Counted from the stretch's first letter, positions 20,890 through 30,388 are shown. The stretch is 64,000 nucleotides of DNA from Pandoraea communis (GCF_902459745.1 NZ_CABPSJ010000001.1:310001-374000); one strand, 5' to 3'. The notes: generated by a model not told the origin, from the letters alone. Made by a program: numbers and translations.

Positions 20890-22596
20890 GTGGAAGTGTG
20901 GGTACAGAACTACGTGCCGGGTGGCACGCTATGGATGGCGGCACTCATGGCCGCGTTACCGATTGTCGTATTCTTCGTAGCCTTGGCCGGACTGCGCATG
21001 AAGGCGCATACCGCCGGCGCATTGACCGTCGCGCTTTCCCTCGTCATTGCGGTCACCTACTTCGGCATGCCCGCCAGGATGGCAGCCATGTCGGCGGTTT
21101 ACGGCTTTGCTTATGGCCTGTGGCCCATCGCGTGGATCATCATCACGGCGGTGTTTCTCTATCGCGTGGTGGTCGAGACCGGGCAGTTCGACATCATTCG
21201 CAGCTCGGTGGTGTCGCTGACCGACGATCAGCGTCTGCAAATGCTGCTGATCGGCTTCTCGTTCGGCGCATTTCTTGAAGGCGCTGCGGGCTTCGGTGCG
21301 CCGGTCGCCATCACTGCCGCGCTGCTTGTGGGACTCGGCTTCGAGCCGCTCCGCGCAGCGGGGCTTTGCCTGATCGCCAACACCGCGCCTGTCGCGTTTG
21401 GCGCGATGGGCATTCCGATTATCGTGGCGGGTCAGGTGAGCGGCATCGATCCGTTCCATATCGGTGCGATGGCGGGGCGTCAGTTGCCGCTGCTCTCCGC
21501 TTTCGTGCCGTTCTGGCTGGTGTTCATCATGGACGGCAAGCGTGGCGTCAAAGAGACGTGGCCTGCCGCGCTGGTCGCCGGTGGCAGCTTCGCCGTCGCG
21601 CAGTACTTCTCGTCGAACCACATCGGGCCGGAACTGCCCGACATCATCTCGTCTCTGTTCTCGCTCGTGTGTCTGGCCGGCTTCCTGAAGGTTTGGCAGC
21701 CGAAGACGTCGGCCGCGCGCGGCCATGCAGGCGTGAGTGCCTCGGGCGGCGCCGCCGCGCTGGGCGGGTTCGGCGGCCTCAATGGCGGATCGGCGCGCAG
21801 CACCAAGCCGTCGCCTTATACGGCCGGCCAGATCCTGCGCGCCTGGGCGCCGTTCCTGATCCTCACCGGCATGGTCACGATCTGGAGCCTGCCGGGCTTC
21901 AAGGCGCTGTTCGCGAAGACCGGCCCGCTCGCGTGGACCGTACCGTCGCTGCATGTGCCGGGACTGGATCGTCTCGTGGCAAAAGCCGCCCCGATCGTGG
22001 CCACGCCCACGCCGATGGACGCCATCTTCAAGTGGGACGCCCTCTCGGCTACCGGCACGGCGATCTTCATCGCGGCACTGCTCTCGATGGCATTGCTTCG
22101 CATGAAGCCGGCCGCCGGCGCGACGAACTTCTTCAAGACCGTTGCGGAACTGCGAAAGCCGGTGCTGGCCATCGGCCTCGTGCTGGCGTTCGCCTTCGTC
22201 ATGAACTACTCGGGCATGTCGACGACGCTGGCGTTGCTGCTCGCCCACACCGGCGCGGCATTCCCGTTCTTCTCGCCGCTGCTCGGCTGGCTGGGCGTGT
22301 TCCTGACCGGTTCGGACACGTCGTCCAACGCCCTCTTCTCCGGTTTGCAGAGCACCACGGCGCAGCAGATCGGCGTGTCGAACACGTTGCTCGTCGCCGC
22401 GAACACGACTGGCGGCGTGACCGGAAAGATGATTTCCCCGCAGTCGATCGCCGTGGCGTGCGCGGCCACCGGCCTGATCGGCAAGGAAGCCGATCTGTTC
22501 CGCTTCACCGTGTGGCACAGCCTGATGTTCGTCGTGCTCGCCGGTCTGATCACTCTGATTCAGGCGTACTGGCTCACGGGGATGCTGGTGCATTGA
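20890..22596 (+). CDS. lldP: L-lactate permease
   Basis: This 568-residue inner-membrane protein of the lactate permease (LctP) family has about 12-14 hydrophobic helices. The family segment [20 protein letters not shown] begins near residue 125, and the C-terminal part carries [14 protein letters not shown]. It imports lactate, and possibly glycolate, by proton symport. The start is the GTG at 20890 with GAGGAGA at 20878-20884. A region around residues 280-310 is Gly/Ala/Ser-rich and looks like a cytoplasmic loop. It heads the lldPEFG operon. Confidence 0.94.
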   Translation: MEVWVQNYVPGGTLWMAALMAALPIVVFFVALAGLRMKAHTAGALTVALSLVIAVTYFGMPARMAAMSAVYGFAYGLWPIAWIIITAVFLYRVVVETGQFDIIRSSVVSLTDDQRLQMLLIGFSFGAFLEGAAGFGAPVAITAALLVGLGFEPLRAAGLCLIANTAPVAFGAMGIPIIVAGQVSGIDPFHIGAMAGRQLPLLSAFVPFWLVFIMDGKRGVKETWPAALVAGGSFAVAQYFSSNHIGPELPDIISSLFSLVCLAGFLKVWQPKTSAARGHAGVSASGGAAALGGFGGLNGGSARSTKPSPYTAGQILRAWAPFLILTGMVTIWSLPGFKALFAKTGPLAWTVPSLHVPGLDRLVAKAAPIVATPTPMDAIFKWDALSATGTAIFIAALLSMALLRMKPAAGATNFFKTVAELRKPVLAIGLVLAFAFVMNYSGMSTTLALLLAHTGAAFPFFSPLLGWLGVFLTGSDTSSNALFSGLQSTTAQQIGVSNTLLVAANTTGGVTGKMISPQSIAVACAATGLIGKEADLFRFTVWHSLMFVVLAGLITLIQAYWLTGMLVH

Positions 22597-22613
22597 GTCT
22601 GTCTTCGTTATCG

Positions 22614-22652
22614 ACACTCGCCGCCGCGCTGCCGATGCGCGGCGGCGAGTGT
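22614..22652 (+). repeat. Perfect 16-bp stem hairpin between lldP and lldE
   Basis: ACACTCGCCGCCGCGC (22614-22629) is exactly complementary to GCGCGGCGGCGAGTGT (22637-22652), with a seven-base loop. It ends 23 bases before the lldE ATG and has no T-run. It could uncouple permease and dehydrogenase expression by RNA stabilisation, processing or partial termination. Confidence 0.7.
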
Positions 22653-22675
22653 GTCGTCCCCTGCCGGAGAACCCC

Positions 22676-23458
22676 ATGAAAGTGGCCCTGTTCGTCCCCT
22701 GTTTCATCGATGCACTGTTTCCCGAAGTGGCCATCGCCACCCTGGAGCTGCTGGAGAAACTCGGTGTGACGGTCGATTACCCGCGTCGTCAGACCTGTTG
22801 CGGGCAACCGCTGGCCAACAATGGTTGCGAGGCCGACGCCACCGGCACCGAAACGCTCTTCGTCGAGAATTTCGCCGGTTACGACTACATCGTCTCGCCC
22901 TCGTCGAGTTGCGTGCATCATGTGCGCAAGCATCTGACGGCCGCAGGCGAGTCGGAACGCGTGGCCGCCGTTCGCGCCAATACGTACGAACTCACCGAAT
23001 TCCTTCACGACGTGCTGAAGGTTCGCGATTTTCCGTGGGCAGCGTTTTCGCATACCGTCGGCCTGCACAACAGTTGCAGCGCCATCCGTCATCTGCATGC
23101 GGCGTCGGCCAGCGAGATTCCCGGAGAACCGTGGTCGAAAGCCCGCACGCTGCTCGAGGGGGTGCGCGGCATCCGCTTCGCCGCCCCTCGCCGTCCCGAC
23201 GAATGCTGCGGCTTCGGGGGCACCTTTTCGGTGTCTGAACAGGCGGTGTCCGTGAAGATGGGACAGGACAAGGTGCGCGACCATCTCGACGCTGGCGCGC
23301 AGTTCATCGTCTCGGCCGACATGTCATGCCTGATGCACCAGAAAGGATGTGCGGCACGCACGCAAACCCCGATGCGGTTCCTTCACATTGCGCAGGTACT
23401 CAATGGCGTGGACGTCGGCGCACCGGCGGCCGCGACGCCCAACGAGGTGACGGCATGA
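22676..23458 (+). CDS. lldE: L-lactate utilisation protein LldE/LutA
   Basis: This 260-residue protein has two CCG domains: YPRRQTCCGQPL near residue 43 and DECCGFGG near residue 180, each with partner cysteines (PCF near residue 8; SSSCVHH near 80). These ligate iron-sulfur clusters. With LldF and LldG it forms the iron-sulfur L-lactate dehydrogenase of the LutABC type that converts L-lactate to pyruvate. The ATG at 22676 follows CCGGAGAACCCC. Its stop overlaps the lldF start (ATGA), which points to translational coupling. Confidence 0.92.
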   Translation: MKVALFVPCFIDALFPEVAIATLELLEKLGVTVDYPRRQTCCGQPLANNGCEADATGTETLFVENFAGYDYIVSPSSSCVHHVRKHLTAAGESERVAAVRANTYELTEFLHDVLKVRDFPWAAFSHTVGLHNSCSAIRHLHAASASEIPGEPWSKARTLLEGVRGIRFAAPRRPDECCGFGGTFSVSEQAVSVKMGQDKVRDHLDAGAQFIVSADMSCLMHQKGCAARTQTPMRFLHIAQVLNGVDVGAPAAATPNEVTA

Positions 23459-24864
23459 GCACGGGGCAGCGCGTCGATCACGCGAAGAACGCCGAGGCGT
23501 TTCTCGCGAAAACGGAACACGTGGCGTTTCACGACAAACGCCTCTGGGACCTGCGGATGAAACGCGATGCGCAAGCGGCGTCCATCGGCGAATGGGAGAC
23601 CCTGCGCACGCTCGCGTCGCAAATCAAGGAACACACCCTGTCGCGGCTCGGCGACTATCTCGACCAGTTCGCCACGCAAGCCGAAGCGAACGGCGTGAAA
23701 GTGCACTGGGCGCTCGACGCTGCTGCGCACAATGCCATCGTTCACGGCATTCTCGCGGCGCACGGCGTCAGAACACTCGTCAAGAGCAAGTCGATGCTGA
23801 CAGACGAATGCGAGTTACGCGAGTATCTCGAACCGCGCGGCATCCATGTCATGGAGACCGATCTCGGCGAGCGCATTCAGCAACTCGACAAGCAGCCGCC
23901 GTCGCACGTGGTCGTGCCCGCCGTGCACAAACTGCGGGGAGATGTCGCACAGTTGTTCGGCCGCACGCTCGGCACCGATCCGGCTAACGACGACGTTCGC
24001 TATCTGGCCGAGAGTCAGCGGCAGACCACGCGCCCGGCATTTCTCGAAGCGGGGGCGGGCATGACCGGGTGCAACTTTGCCGTCGCGGAAACGGGCACGG
24101 TCGTGGTCTGCACCAACGAAGGCAATGCCGATTTGTCCGCCAACGTGCCGCCGGTGCACATCGTGTCCATCGGCATCGAGAAGCTGATTCCGCGCATAGC
24201 CGATCTCGGCGTATTCGTGCGCTTGTTATCACGTAGCGCACTCGGGTCGCCGATCACGCAATACACCTCGCATTTTCGCGTGCCGCGCCCGGGCACGGAG
24301 ATGCACTTCGTCATCGTAGACAACGGCCGTTCGGCGCGGCTGGCGATGGACGACTTCTGGTACTCGCTCAAGTGCATCCGCTGCGGCGCTTGCATGAACA
24401 CCTGTCCGGTCTACCGGCGCAGCAGCGGCCTGTCGTATGGCAGCACCTACGCGGGGCCCATCGGCGCGATCCTCAATCCGGCCTACGATCTCAAACGCTA
24501 CAGCGCGCTGCCGTTCGCCTCGACAATGAACGGCAGTTGCACCAACGTCTGCCCCGTGCGCATCAACATTCACGAGCAGTTGTACAAGTGGCGCCAGATC
24601 GTGGCCGAGGAAGGCGAACTGCCGCGCGTCAAGCGCAGCCTGATCAAAGTCGCTGGCAAACTGCTCGCCAATCCGGTGCTGTATCGCACATCGGTCAAGT
24701 CGATGAACACCGCGCTGCATCGGCTGCCCAATATGGTGCTCTACAACCCGCTCAACACGTGGGGCAAAGGCCGCGATCTGCCCGACGCGCCCAAGCAGAC
24801 ATTCCGTGACTGGTATGACGCCAACCGGAAGTCGCCCGACACCGGACGCAAGGACCCATCATGA
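23455..24864 (+). CDS. lldF: L-lactate utilisation iron-sulfur protein LldF/LutB
   Basis: This 469-residue protein combines an N-terminal LUD domain (about 70-295) with a ferredoxin-like module, CIRCGACMNTCPVY (near 308-321) and the later CTNVCPVRI (near 363), which bind two [4Fe-4S] clusters. A C-terminal LutB domain follows. It is the middle subunit of the LutABC-type L-lactate oxidation complex. The ATG at 23455 overlaps the lldE stop, and its own stop overlaps the lldG start, so the three are translationally coupled. Confidence 0.93.
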   Translation: MSTGQRVDHAKNAEAFLAKTEHVAFHDKRLWDLRMKRDAQAASIGEWETLRTLASQIKEHTLSRLGDYLDQFATQAEANGVKVHWALDAAAHNAIVHGILAAHGVRTLVKSKSMLTDECELREYLEPRGIHVMETDLGERIQQLDKQPPSHVVVPAVHKLRGDVAQLFGRTLGTDPANDDVRYLAESQRQTTRPAFLEAGAGMTGCNFAVAETGTVVVCTNEGNADLSANVPPVHIVSIGIEKLIPRIADLGVFVRLLSRSALGSPITQYTSHFRVPRPGTEMHFVIVDNGRSARLAMDDFWYSLKCIRCGACMNTCPVYRRSSGLSYGSTYAGPIGAILNPAYDLKRYSALPFASTMNGSCTNVCPVRINIHEQLYKWRQIVAEEGELPRVKRSLIKVAGKLLANPVLYRTSVKSMNTALHRLPNMVLYNPLNTWGKGRDLPDAPKQTFRDWYDANRKSPDTGRKDPS

Positions 24865-25490
24865 GCACTTCCCGCGAAGCATTTCTCGTGCGCGTGCGCG
24901 CCGCACAACGCGTGGCGCTGCGCGACGACGATCATCCGGCCGAAGGCGCGCGTGAGCCGTTTCCCTTGCCTGCGCTGCCTGTCTTCGAGACACCGGGCGG
25001 CGATCGGTGCGAGCGGTTTGGCAACAACCTCGTCACCATGGGCGGCAAGCTCGCAACGCTCGACAATGCGCAGGCGCTGGCTGCCTGGCTCGCCGAACGC
25101 TTCCCCGGCGTTACGCCAGTGACAGCAACATCGGAAGCCGTGTCGGCGCAACCGCTCGATGTCTTGCGCGCACCTGCGTCGCTGCATGACGTCGACGTCG
25201 GTATCGTGCGCGCCCGCTTCGGCGTTGCGGAGACGGGGTCCGTCTGGCTCTCCGAACGGGAGTACGGCGTCAACGCACTCGGCTATCTGGTACAGCATCT
25301 CGTGGTATTGCTCGATCCGCGCGATATCGTCGACGGCTTGCAAGACATATACCGTCGGCCCGACTTCGCGCTGGCGCGCTATGCGGTGCTCGTTACGGGC
25401 CCATCGGCGACAGCCGATATCGAAGGCGTGCTGATTCAAGGCGCCCAGGGCGTGCGCTCGCTGACCGTCGTGTTGCTCCCTCGCGACTGA
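24861..25490 (+). CDS. lldG: L-lactate utilisation protein LldG/LutC
   Basis: This 209-residue LUD-domain protein is the third subunit of the LutABC-type lactate oxidation system. The conserved ARFGVAETGSVWLSE segment, which is shared with LldF, lies near residues 118-132. The ATG at 24861 overlaps the lldF stop. No cysteine cluster motif is present, as usual for LutC. It ends the operon. Confidence 0.9.
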   Translation: MSTSREAFLVRVRAAQRVALRDDDHPAEGAREPFPLPALPVFETPGGDRCERFGNNLVTMGGKLATLDNAQALAAWLAERFPGVTPVTATSEAVSAQPLDVLRAPASLHDVDVGIVRARFGVAETGSVWLSEREYGVNALGYLVQHLVVLLDPRDIVDGLQDIYRRPDFALARYAVLVTGPSATADIEGVLIQGAQGVRSLTVVLLPRD

Positions 25491-25554
25491 CCGTCGCGAA
25501 AACAACACGAACGCGCGACAGTTTGTCGCACAACGCCCCCACGTTTCCCCGCGC

Positions 25555-25568
25555 TTGACGCGCGTCAA
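25555..25568. promoter_or_regulatory. FNR/ANR-type box of ompW
   Basis: TTGAC-GCGC-GTCAA is a perfect 5-4-5 palindrome matching the FNR/ANR/DNR consensus TTGAY-N4-RTCAA. A possible -10, TACCAT, lies at 25591-25596. If transcription starts near 25603, the box is centred at -41.5, the class II activator position. Confidence 0.75.
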
Positions 25569-25629
25569 GTTCGCCGAAGGAACCTGCTTCTACCATCGAT
25601 CGTGCTCACTCACGACTTTGGACATCATC

Positions 25630-26349
25630 ATGAAGCACTCCCTCGGCGCTGCGGCCATCGCAGCCGCGCTCGTTACCGGTGCCGCCTTCTTCAGCGCATC
25701 CGCCTCGGCACAAGCCAATTCGCAAGCCCCGTCACAGGCCGCAGACAACGCGGCCCCCGCGCCGGAGAAGACCTTCGGCTTCATCAAGGACAGTTCGCAA
25801 GGCATCTACGCCGGCGACATCCTCGCGCGCGTGCGCGCCATCGGCATCTTGCCCGACTCGCATGCGAGCGGCAGCGTGCTGCCGACGCTGGGCGTGACCG
25901 TGAATAACGCGATCGTGCCGGAACTCGACTTCACGTACATGATTCTCGATAACGTCGGCGTCGAACTCATTCTCGGGATGTCGCGTCATCAACTCACGTC
26001 GAACATCGGCCATCTGGGCGGTGTGAACGTGCTGCCGCCGACGCTGCTGCTGCAATACCACTTTAACCATGCGGGCAAGGTGCGTCCGTATGTCGGTGCG
26101 GGTATCAACTACACGCGCTTCTGGAACAGCAGCCTGAACGCGGGTGGCACCCCGATCTCGATCAAGAACCACAGCGTCGGTCCGGCACTGCAAGCCGGGG
26201 TGGACATTCAGATGACGAAGAATCTGTTCTTCAACATCGACATCAAGAAAGTCTGGATGAAGACCGACACTTCGCTCGCAGGCACCGACCTCGGCACACT
26301 GCACATCGATCCGCTCATCGTCGGCGTCGGTGTCGGCCTGAAGTTCTGA
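25630..26349 (+). CDS. ompW: OmpW-family outer membrane protein
   Basis: This 239-residue protein has a Sec signal peptide with likely cleavage after SASA near residue 26, then a short Ala/Gln/Pro-rich linker, and an eight-stranded beta-barrel of the OmpW family. Family landmarks are VPELDFTYM, GGVNVLPPTLLLQYHF, RPYVGAGINYT and the C-terminal GVGVGLKF ending in phenylalanine. OmpW is a small hydrophobic-channel porin, induced by low oxygen in several bacteria. Here an FNR-type box and aligned -10 lie upstream. The ATG at 25630 was chosen because it starts the signal peptide. A terminator follows. Confidence 0.93.
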   Translation: MKHSLGAAAIAAALVTGAAFFSASASAQANSQAPSQAADNAAPAPEKTFGFIKDSSQGIYAGDILARVRAIGILPDSHASGSVLPTLGVTVNNAIVPELDFTYMILDNVGVELILGMSRHQLTSNIGHLGGVNVLPPTLLLQYHFNHAGKVRPYVGAGINYTRFWNSSLNAGGTPISIKNHSVGPALQAGVDIQMTKNLFFNIDIKKVWMKTDTSLAGTDLGTLHIDPLIVGVGVGLKF

Positions 26350-26359
26350 TATCCGGTGT

Positions 26360-26401
26360 GGAGCGCCATACGCCTGGGGGGGCGGTGGCGCTCCTTTTTT
26401 T
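26360..26401 (+). terminator. Rho-independent terminator after ompW
   Basis: GGAGCGCCA (26360-26368) pairs with TGGCGCTCC (26386-26394), directly followed by seven T residues (26395-26401). Confidence 0.93.
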
Positions 26402-26532
26402 ACCCGGACGCCCGATGCGGCAAATTGTCGCGCACTCCCTACATGAGAACGCAAGGCATTTACGCCGCTCGGCGACAGCACCTACAATGCTTGGTTCCCT
26501 GATTTTTTCCCATTTCTTCATCCGGCCCGGGC

Positions 26533-27030
26533 ATGCGCAAGCTTCGTCAGCATCGCGTCGCAATCGGGATCGCCTTGCTGGCGATCCTGCTGGCAGCGCT
26601 CATGCCGGCGATTGCGCAATGGCGCGCCGCAACGCAGCAAGACCCATTCGCGGTCTATTGCACGGTGCAGGGCACGCAGGCCGCACTGGGCACGAACACC
26701 ACGGAGCGCGCCAACGCCCAGCGTGAAGCGGCCCACGACGGACACACCGGTCACGACGACGCGCAAGCACCGCCCGCACAGCCGCAGGCCACGAGCCTGC
26801 ACAGCAGCCACGGCGGCACGGATCACTCGCTCGCCTCGGCAGACCATTGGGAAAAGTGCGGCTACTGCACGCTCTGGGCCCATCAACCCCTTGTCACCAC
26901 CCACCTTCTCTCCCTCCCGCCTGCCGCACCGGCAGGGGTCGCCACCGCCCCCCGGGTGCTGGTGCCGTACTACCCGCGCGCCCGTTTCTCCGCCGCCCTC
27001 GCGCGCGCACCGCCCGTCCCCGCCGCCTGA
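26533..27030 (+). CDS. DUF2946-family membrane-anchored protein, His-rich
   Basis: This 165-residue protein has one N-terminal hydrophobic segment (about 9-28), then a hydrophilic periplasmic part with many histidines (AHDGHTGHDD; SLHSSHGGTDHS) and the conserved DHWEKCGYCTLWAHQP motif (near 105-120). These are features of DUF2946 proteins, which are repeatedly found beside TonB-dependent receptors, often copper-linked ones. The His/Cys content suggests metal binding, but no function is proven. It lies 313 bases upstream of the receptor gene on the same strand. A second DUF2946-receptor set occurs at 54-58 kb. Confidence 0.82.
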   Translation: MRKLRQHRVAIGIALLAILLAALMPAIAQWRAATQQDPFAVYCTVQGTQAALGTNTTERANAQREAAHDGHTGHDDAQAPPAQPQATSLHSSHGGTDHSLASADHWEKCGYCTLWAHQPLVTTHLLSLPPAAPAGVATAPRVLVPYYPRARFSAALARAPPVPAA

Positions 27031-27343
27031 TTCTTCCGACTTCCGGCCAATACCGGAATGCCCTGCCGAACGCGTCGAGCCTCGTTAGCGCGTCTTGCCG
27101 TGATCTGCACTCGCTGTGAACACACCGTTCGCGCAGCGCGTTTGATCCGTGTCGTGCGCACCGCCCGCTTTGGAGAACACCGCGCGGCCGCACGCGTCAT
27201 CGCGCACGTATGCGAAACGACATCGAGTTGTCACCACGACGCGCGGGGCATTGTCATTCCCGTGTGTCGCAGCAAGGCACGGCACACGTTCGGCACCCAC
27301 ACGATCATCAGGCGACCGCGACGCGGTCGCGAGAGAGACTCTC
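27031..27343. other. Gap between DUF2946 gene and TonB receptor gene
   Basis: This 313-base stretch contains no gene I can support. I found no Fur box, hairpin terminator or clear promoter hexamers. An in-frame start for the receptor at 27149 exists but would add 65 basic, non-signal residues. Confidence 0.5.
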
Positions 27344-29611
27344 ATGTCACGTCCCATGACACAGAAGCCGCTGCAAACGGCCATCGCACTTGCCCTTGCC
27401 TCGCTGGGCAGCACGGCACACGCACTCACTAACGACCCCGAGACGACTGGCCTGAGCGTTGCGATCGACGCGACACACGCGGCAACGCGCACGGGCCACC
27501 ACCCTGACACCCTCGTTGCTTCGTCAACGCCCAGCACGCAGTCCCCGGCACACGCACCCGCGATGTCTCTCGCGCAGGCGGTTGTGCCTTCGACGGCGTC
27601 CGCAGCGCCGGTTCCCACGGCCACGCTGCCGCTCACGACCGTGACCGCACCGGCAGAGTCGCTCACCTCGCCGAGCGTCGACGACCAGAAGGCCAACCTG
27701 TTCCAGACAGCAGGGTCTGTCGCCTTCGTCGACGCCGATTCATACCAGAACACCTATGCCTTCAACCTGCGCGATATCCTCAAGGACACCCCCGGTGTAT
27801 ACGTGCAGAACCGGTACGGTCAGGAACTGCGCGTGTCGATTCGCGGCTCAGGCATCGCACGCGGCTATCACGTTCGCGGGCTCGACATCCTTCAGGACGG
27901 CATTCCGACCAACTCGGCCGATGGCAGCGGAGACTACTACCAGATCGACCCGATGGGCTTGCGTTCGACCGAGATCTACAAGGGCGGCAATGGCCTCACA
28001 TACGGCTCGACCACGCTTGGCGGGGCCCTGAACTTCGTCACCCCGACAGCCTATACGGCTGACGCGCCCAACCAGTTCCGTCTCGAGGGCGGCAGTTTAG
28101 GCACCGTGCGCGCCAGTGCTCAGATGTCGCGCATCTTCGGCCCATTGGATGCACTCGCGACCGTCACCCTGAATCGCGCCGACGGTTATCGCGACCACGA
28201 CAAGGGCAATTACGCGCAGATCAACGCCAACATCGGCTACAAGTTCTCGCCGAACTTGGAGACCCGGTTCTTCTTCGGCGCCTATATCGTCGACCAGAAG
28301 CTACCCGGCACGCTGTCGCTGTTCGACGCGCTCAACAATCCGACGAAAGCCTCTGCGTCCGCCGTCTCCGGCGATCAGGCACGCAACACACGTACCGAGC
28401 GACTGGGCAACCTGACGACGATTCGCTTCGCCACCGGCCAGCTCGACATCGCGTCGTGGGTCATCCACAAGAGCCTTTATCACCCGATCTTTCAGGTCAT
28501 CGATCAGGACGGCTGGACCTACGGCGTGGCGCCGCGCTACACGGCCAACCTGACGCTCGCCGGCATGCGCAACGACCTGATCGTCGGTGCACGCTTCTTT
28601 GGTGGCAACACGCAGGCCGACCAGTACGTCAACGTGAACGGCAATCGCGGCGCGCGAACGCTCGACGCCCGCCAAAGCGCCTACAACTACGAGGCGTACT
28701 TCGAGAACCGTCTGTTTTTCCTGCCCACGGTCGGCCTGATGATCGGCGCAAAAGCGTACCGCGACGTTCGTCAATACATCGATTACGGCGGCCTGCCGGG
28801 CGACCCGAGCTACCGCTCGACAAGCGCCGCCTACTCGGGCGTCAATCCGAAGATCGGGCTGTTGTGGGAGCCTCGCAAGGACATGCAGGCCTTCATCGAC
28901 GTCACGCGCAGCGCCGACGTGCCCGACTTCACCGATCTGTCGCAGACCTTCGGCGCCACGTCCCGCTTCGTTCCGCTGGCATCGCAACACGCCTGGACGA
29001 TTGAAGCCGGTACGCGTGGCAAACTCGAGCGCGTGGCGTGGGACGTGACTGCGTATCGTTCGCTGGTGCGCGATCAGTTGCTTCAGTACACAACATCGCC
29101 CGACATTCCCGCCGCGACCTTCAACGCGAACAAGACGGTGCTGCAAGGTCTGGAAGTGGGCGCTGCGGTGGACGTGTTCAAGAATGTGGTGGCGACCGGG
29201 GATCGAATCACACTGTCGCAAATCTGGAACTACAGCGATTTCCGTTTCCGCGACGACCCGCAGTACGGCAATAACCGCATCGCCGGTGTGCCGACGAATG
29301 TGCTGCGCACGACGCTCGGCTACGCGTTGTCGAACCGCTTCCAGATCTCGGCGTCGCTCGACTGGGTGCCGACCGGCGCCTGGGTCGACTATGCCAACAC
29401 AATGCGCGTGCCCGGCTACACGCTGCTCGGCGTACAGGCGTCGTACCTGATTCAGCGCGGCGTGACGTTCTATGTCGACGCCCGCAACCTGACCGACAAG
29501 CGCTACGTCACCGACTTCAGCACAGTGACCGATGCCCGCATGACCAATACCGCCGTGTTCTATCCGGGCGATGGAAGAAGCGTGTTCGCCGGCGTGCGCT
29601 TCGCGTTCTGA
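27344..29611 (+). CDS. TonB-dependent outer membrane receptor
   Basis: This 755-residue receptor has a signal peptide (MTQKPLQTAIALALASLGST region, cleavage near AHA) and an unusual 70-80-residue Ala/Thr/Pro/Ser-rich linker. The plug domain follows (NLRDILKDTPGVYVQNRYG near 145; RGSGIARGYHVRGLDILQDG near 167) and then the beta-barrel. The barrel ends in VFAGVRFAF with a terminal phenylalanine. The plug is of the FecA/Fiu-like iron receptor type. The ligand is unknown; the upstream His-rich DUF2946 protein raises copper as an alternative to a ferric siderophore. An ATG four codons later (27356) is an alternative start. Confidence 0.88.
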   Translation: MSRPMTQKPLQTAIALALASLGSTAHALTNDPETTGLSVAIDATHAATRTGHHPDTLVASSTPSTQSPAHAPAMSLAQAVVPSTASAAPVPTATLPLTTVTAPAESLTSPSVDDQKANLFQTAGSVAFVDADSYQNTYAFNLRDILKDTPGVYVQNRYGQELRVSIRGSGIARGYHVRGLDILQDGIPTNSADGSGDYYQIDPMGLRSTEIYKGGNGLTYGSTTLGGALNFVTPTAYTADAPNQFRLEGGSLGTVRASAQMSRIFGPLDALATVTLNRADGYRDHDKGNYAQINANIGYKFSPNLETRFFFGAYIVDQKLPGTLSLFDALNNPTKASASAVSGDQARNTRTERLGNLTTIRFATGQLDIASWVIHKSLYHPIFQVIDQDGWTYGVAPRYTANLTLAGMRNDLIVGARFFGGNTQADQYVNVNGNRGARTLDARQSAYNYEAYFENRLFFLPTVGLMIGAKAYRDVRQYIDYGGLPGDPSYRSTSAAYSGVNPKIGLLWEPRKDMQAFIDVTRSADVPDFTDLSQTFGATSRFVPLASQHAWTIEAGTRGKLERVAWDVTAYRSLVRDQLLQYTTSPDIPAATFNANKTVLQGLEVGAAVDVFKNVVATGDRITLSQIWNYSDFRFRDDPQYGNNRIAGVPTNVLRTTLGYALSNRFQISASLDWVPTGAWVDYANTMRVPGYTLLGVQASYLIQRGVTFYVDARNLTDKRYVTDFSTVTDARMTNTAVFYPGDGRSVFAGVRFAF

Positions 29612-29697
29612 GTCTCAACGGATTGCACCACCCGGCGTGCGCGGCGCAGGAAAGATGCCGCGCACCGCCCGGCAGCAGGTCGTGTGGCGAACCTCGT

Positions 29698-30270
29698 TCA
29701 CAGCATGCGCCGCAACGTATCGTCCCGACGGAAGTAGTGATGCCACAGCGCCGCCAGTGCGTGCACGCCAATCACCCAATAGAACGCGCTGCCGATCGTC
29801 TCGTGAATGTCCTTGATCGACCGGCCCACTTCAGCGTCTTTCCCGATGAATTGCGGCAGCGCGGCATCCAGCCCTGGAATCGTGAGCACATGTCCCCCGG
29901 CATTGAGCGTGAGGTATCCCAGCACCGGCTGCGCAAACAGGAACAGATAGAGCAACAGATGCACCACGGCGGACGATGCCCGCACCAGCCCCCCCTGGCC
30001 GGGTAACGGCGCCGGCGCCCCCTTGATCATTCGCCAGAGCAAACGCGGCACTGCCAGTACCAGCACCACAACCCCGGCCCACTCGTGAATCGTCATGGAC
30101 AACGCACGCGGCGCGCTGCCTTTCGGCAAATACCCTTTCGCGATGACAGCCGCATAGGCAATCACGACCAGCAACGCGATTGCCCAATGAAAGAAGATGG
30201 CGGCCGGCGCGTAGCGCTCGGCCAAGGAGAGCCGCGAGCCGCTCGGGCGGAACTTAATTGCGTTACCCAT
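29698..30270 (-). CDS. Cytochrome b561
   Basis: This 190-residue inner-membrane protein has four transmembrane helices and the histidines expected to ligate two b-type haems: FFHWAIALLV (helix 1), MTIHEWAGVVVLVLAVPRL (helix 2), VVHLLLYLFLFAQP (helix 3), and DIHETIGSAFYWVIGVHALAALWHH (helix 4). Bacterial b561 proteins move electrons between quinol and periplasmic partners, including superoxide. The ATG at 30270 is chosen; an upstream TTG at 30297 is in frame but weaker. It is convergent with the receptor gene. A palindrome lies in front of it at 30300-30316. Confidence 0.9.
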   Translation of the reverse strand: MGNAIKFRPSGSRLSLAERYAPAAIFFHWAIALLVVIAYAAVIAKGYLPKGSAPRALSMTIHEWAGVVVLVLAVPRLLWRMIKGAPAPLPGQGGLVRASSAVVHLLLYLFLFAQPVLGYLTLNAGGHVLTIPGLDAALPQFIGKDAEVGRSIKDIHETIGSAFYWVIGVHALAALWHHYFRRDDTLRRML

Positions 30271-30299
30271 CTGGGGGAGTCCTTTTCTGTCTTGCAAGT

Positions 30300-30316
30300 G
30301 ACGTCATTATGACGTC
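30300..30316. promoter_or_regulatory. 17-bp palindrome upstream of cytochrome b561
   Basis: GACGTCAT and ATGACGTC flank one T in a perfect 8-1-8 palindrome 30 bases before the b561 ATG. The minus strand reads CATAAT at its centre, a possible -10 hexamer, so a bound protein would block the promoter. Confidence 0.55.
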
Positions 30317-30388
30317 GGTTCCGTTACGCGAAAAGGTCTCGAATCGTCGCAGTTGTTACTTCAAGTTTCCTCTTGGTATTCGGATTCC

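Noticed and set aside
20956-22740. Open frame of nearly 600 codons on the minus strand opposite lldP
   Set aside because: The translation is dominated by Arg, Gln, His and Asp, typical of an antisense shadow, whereas the plus strand encodes a clear lactate permease.
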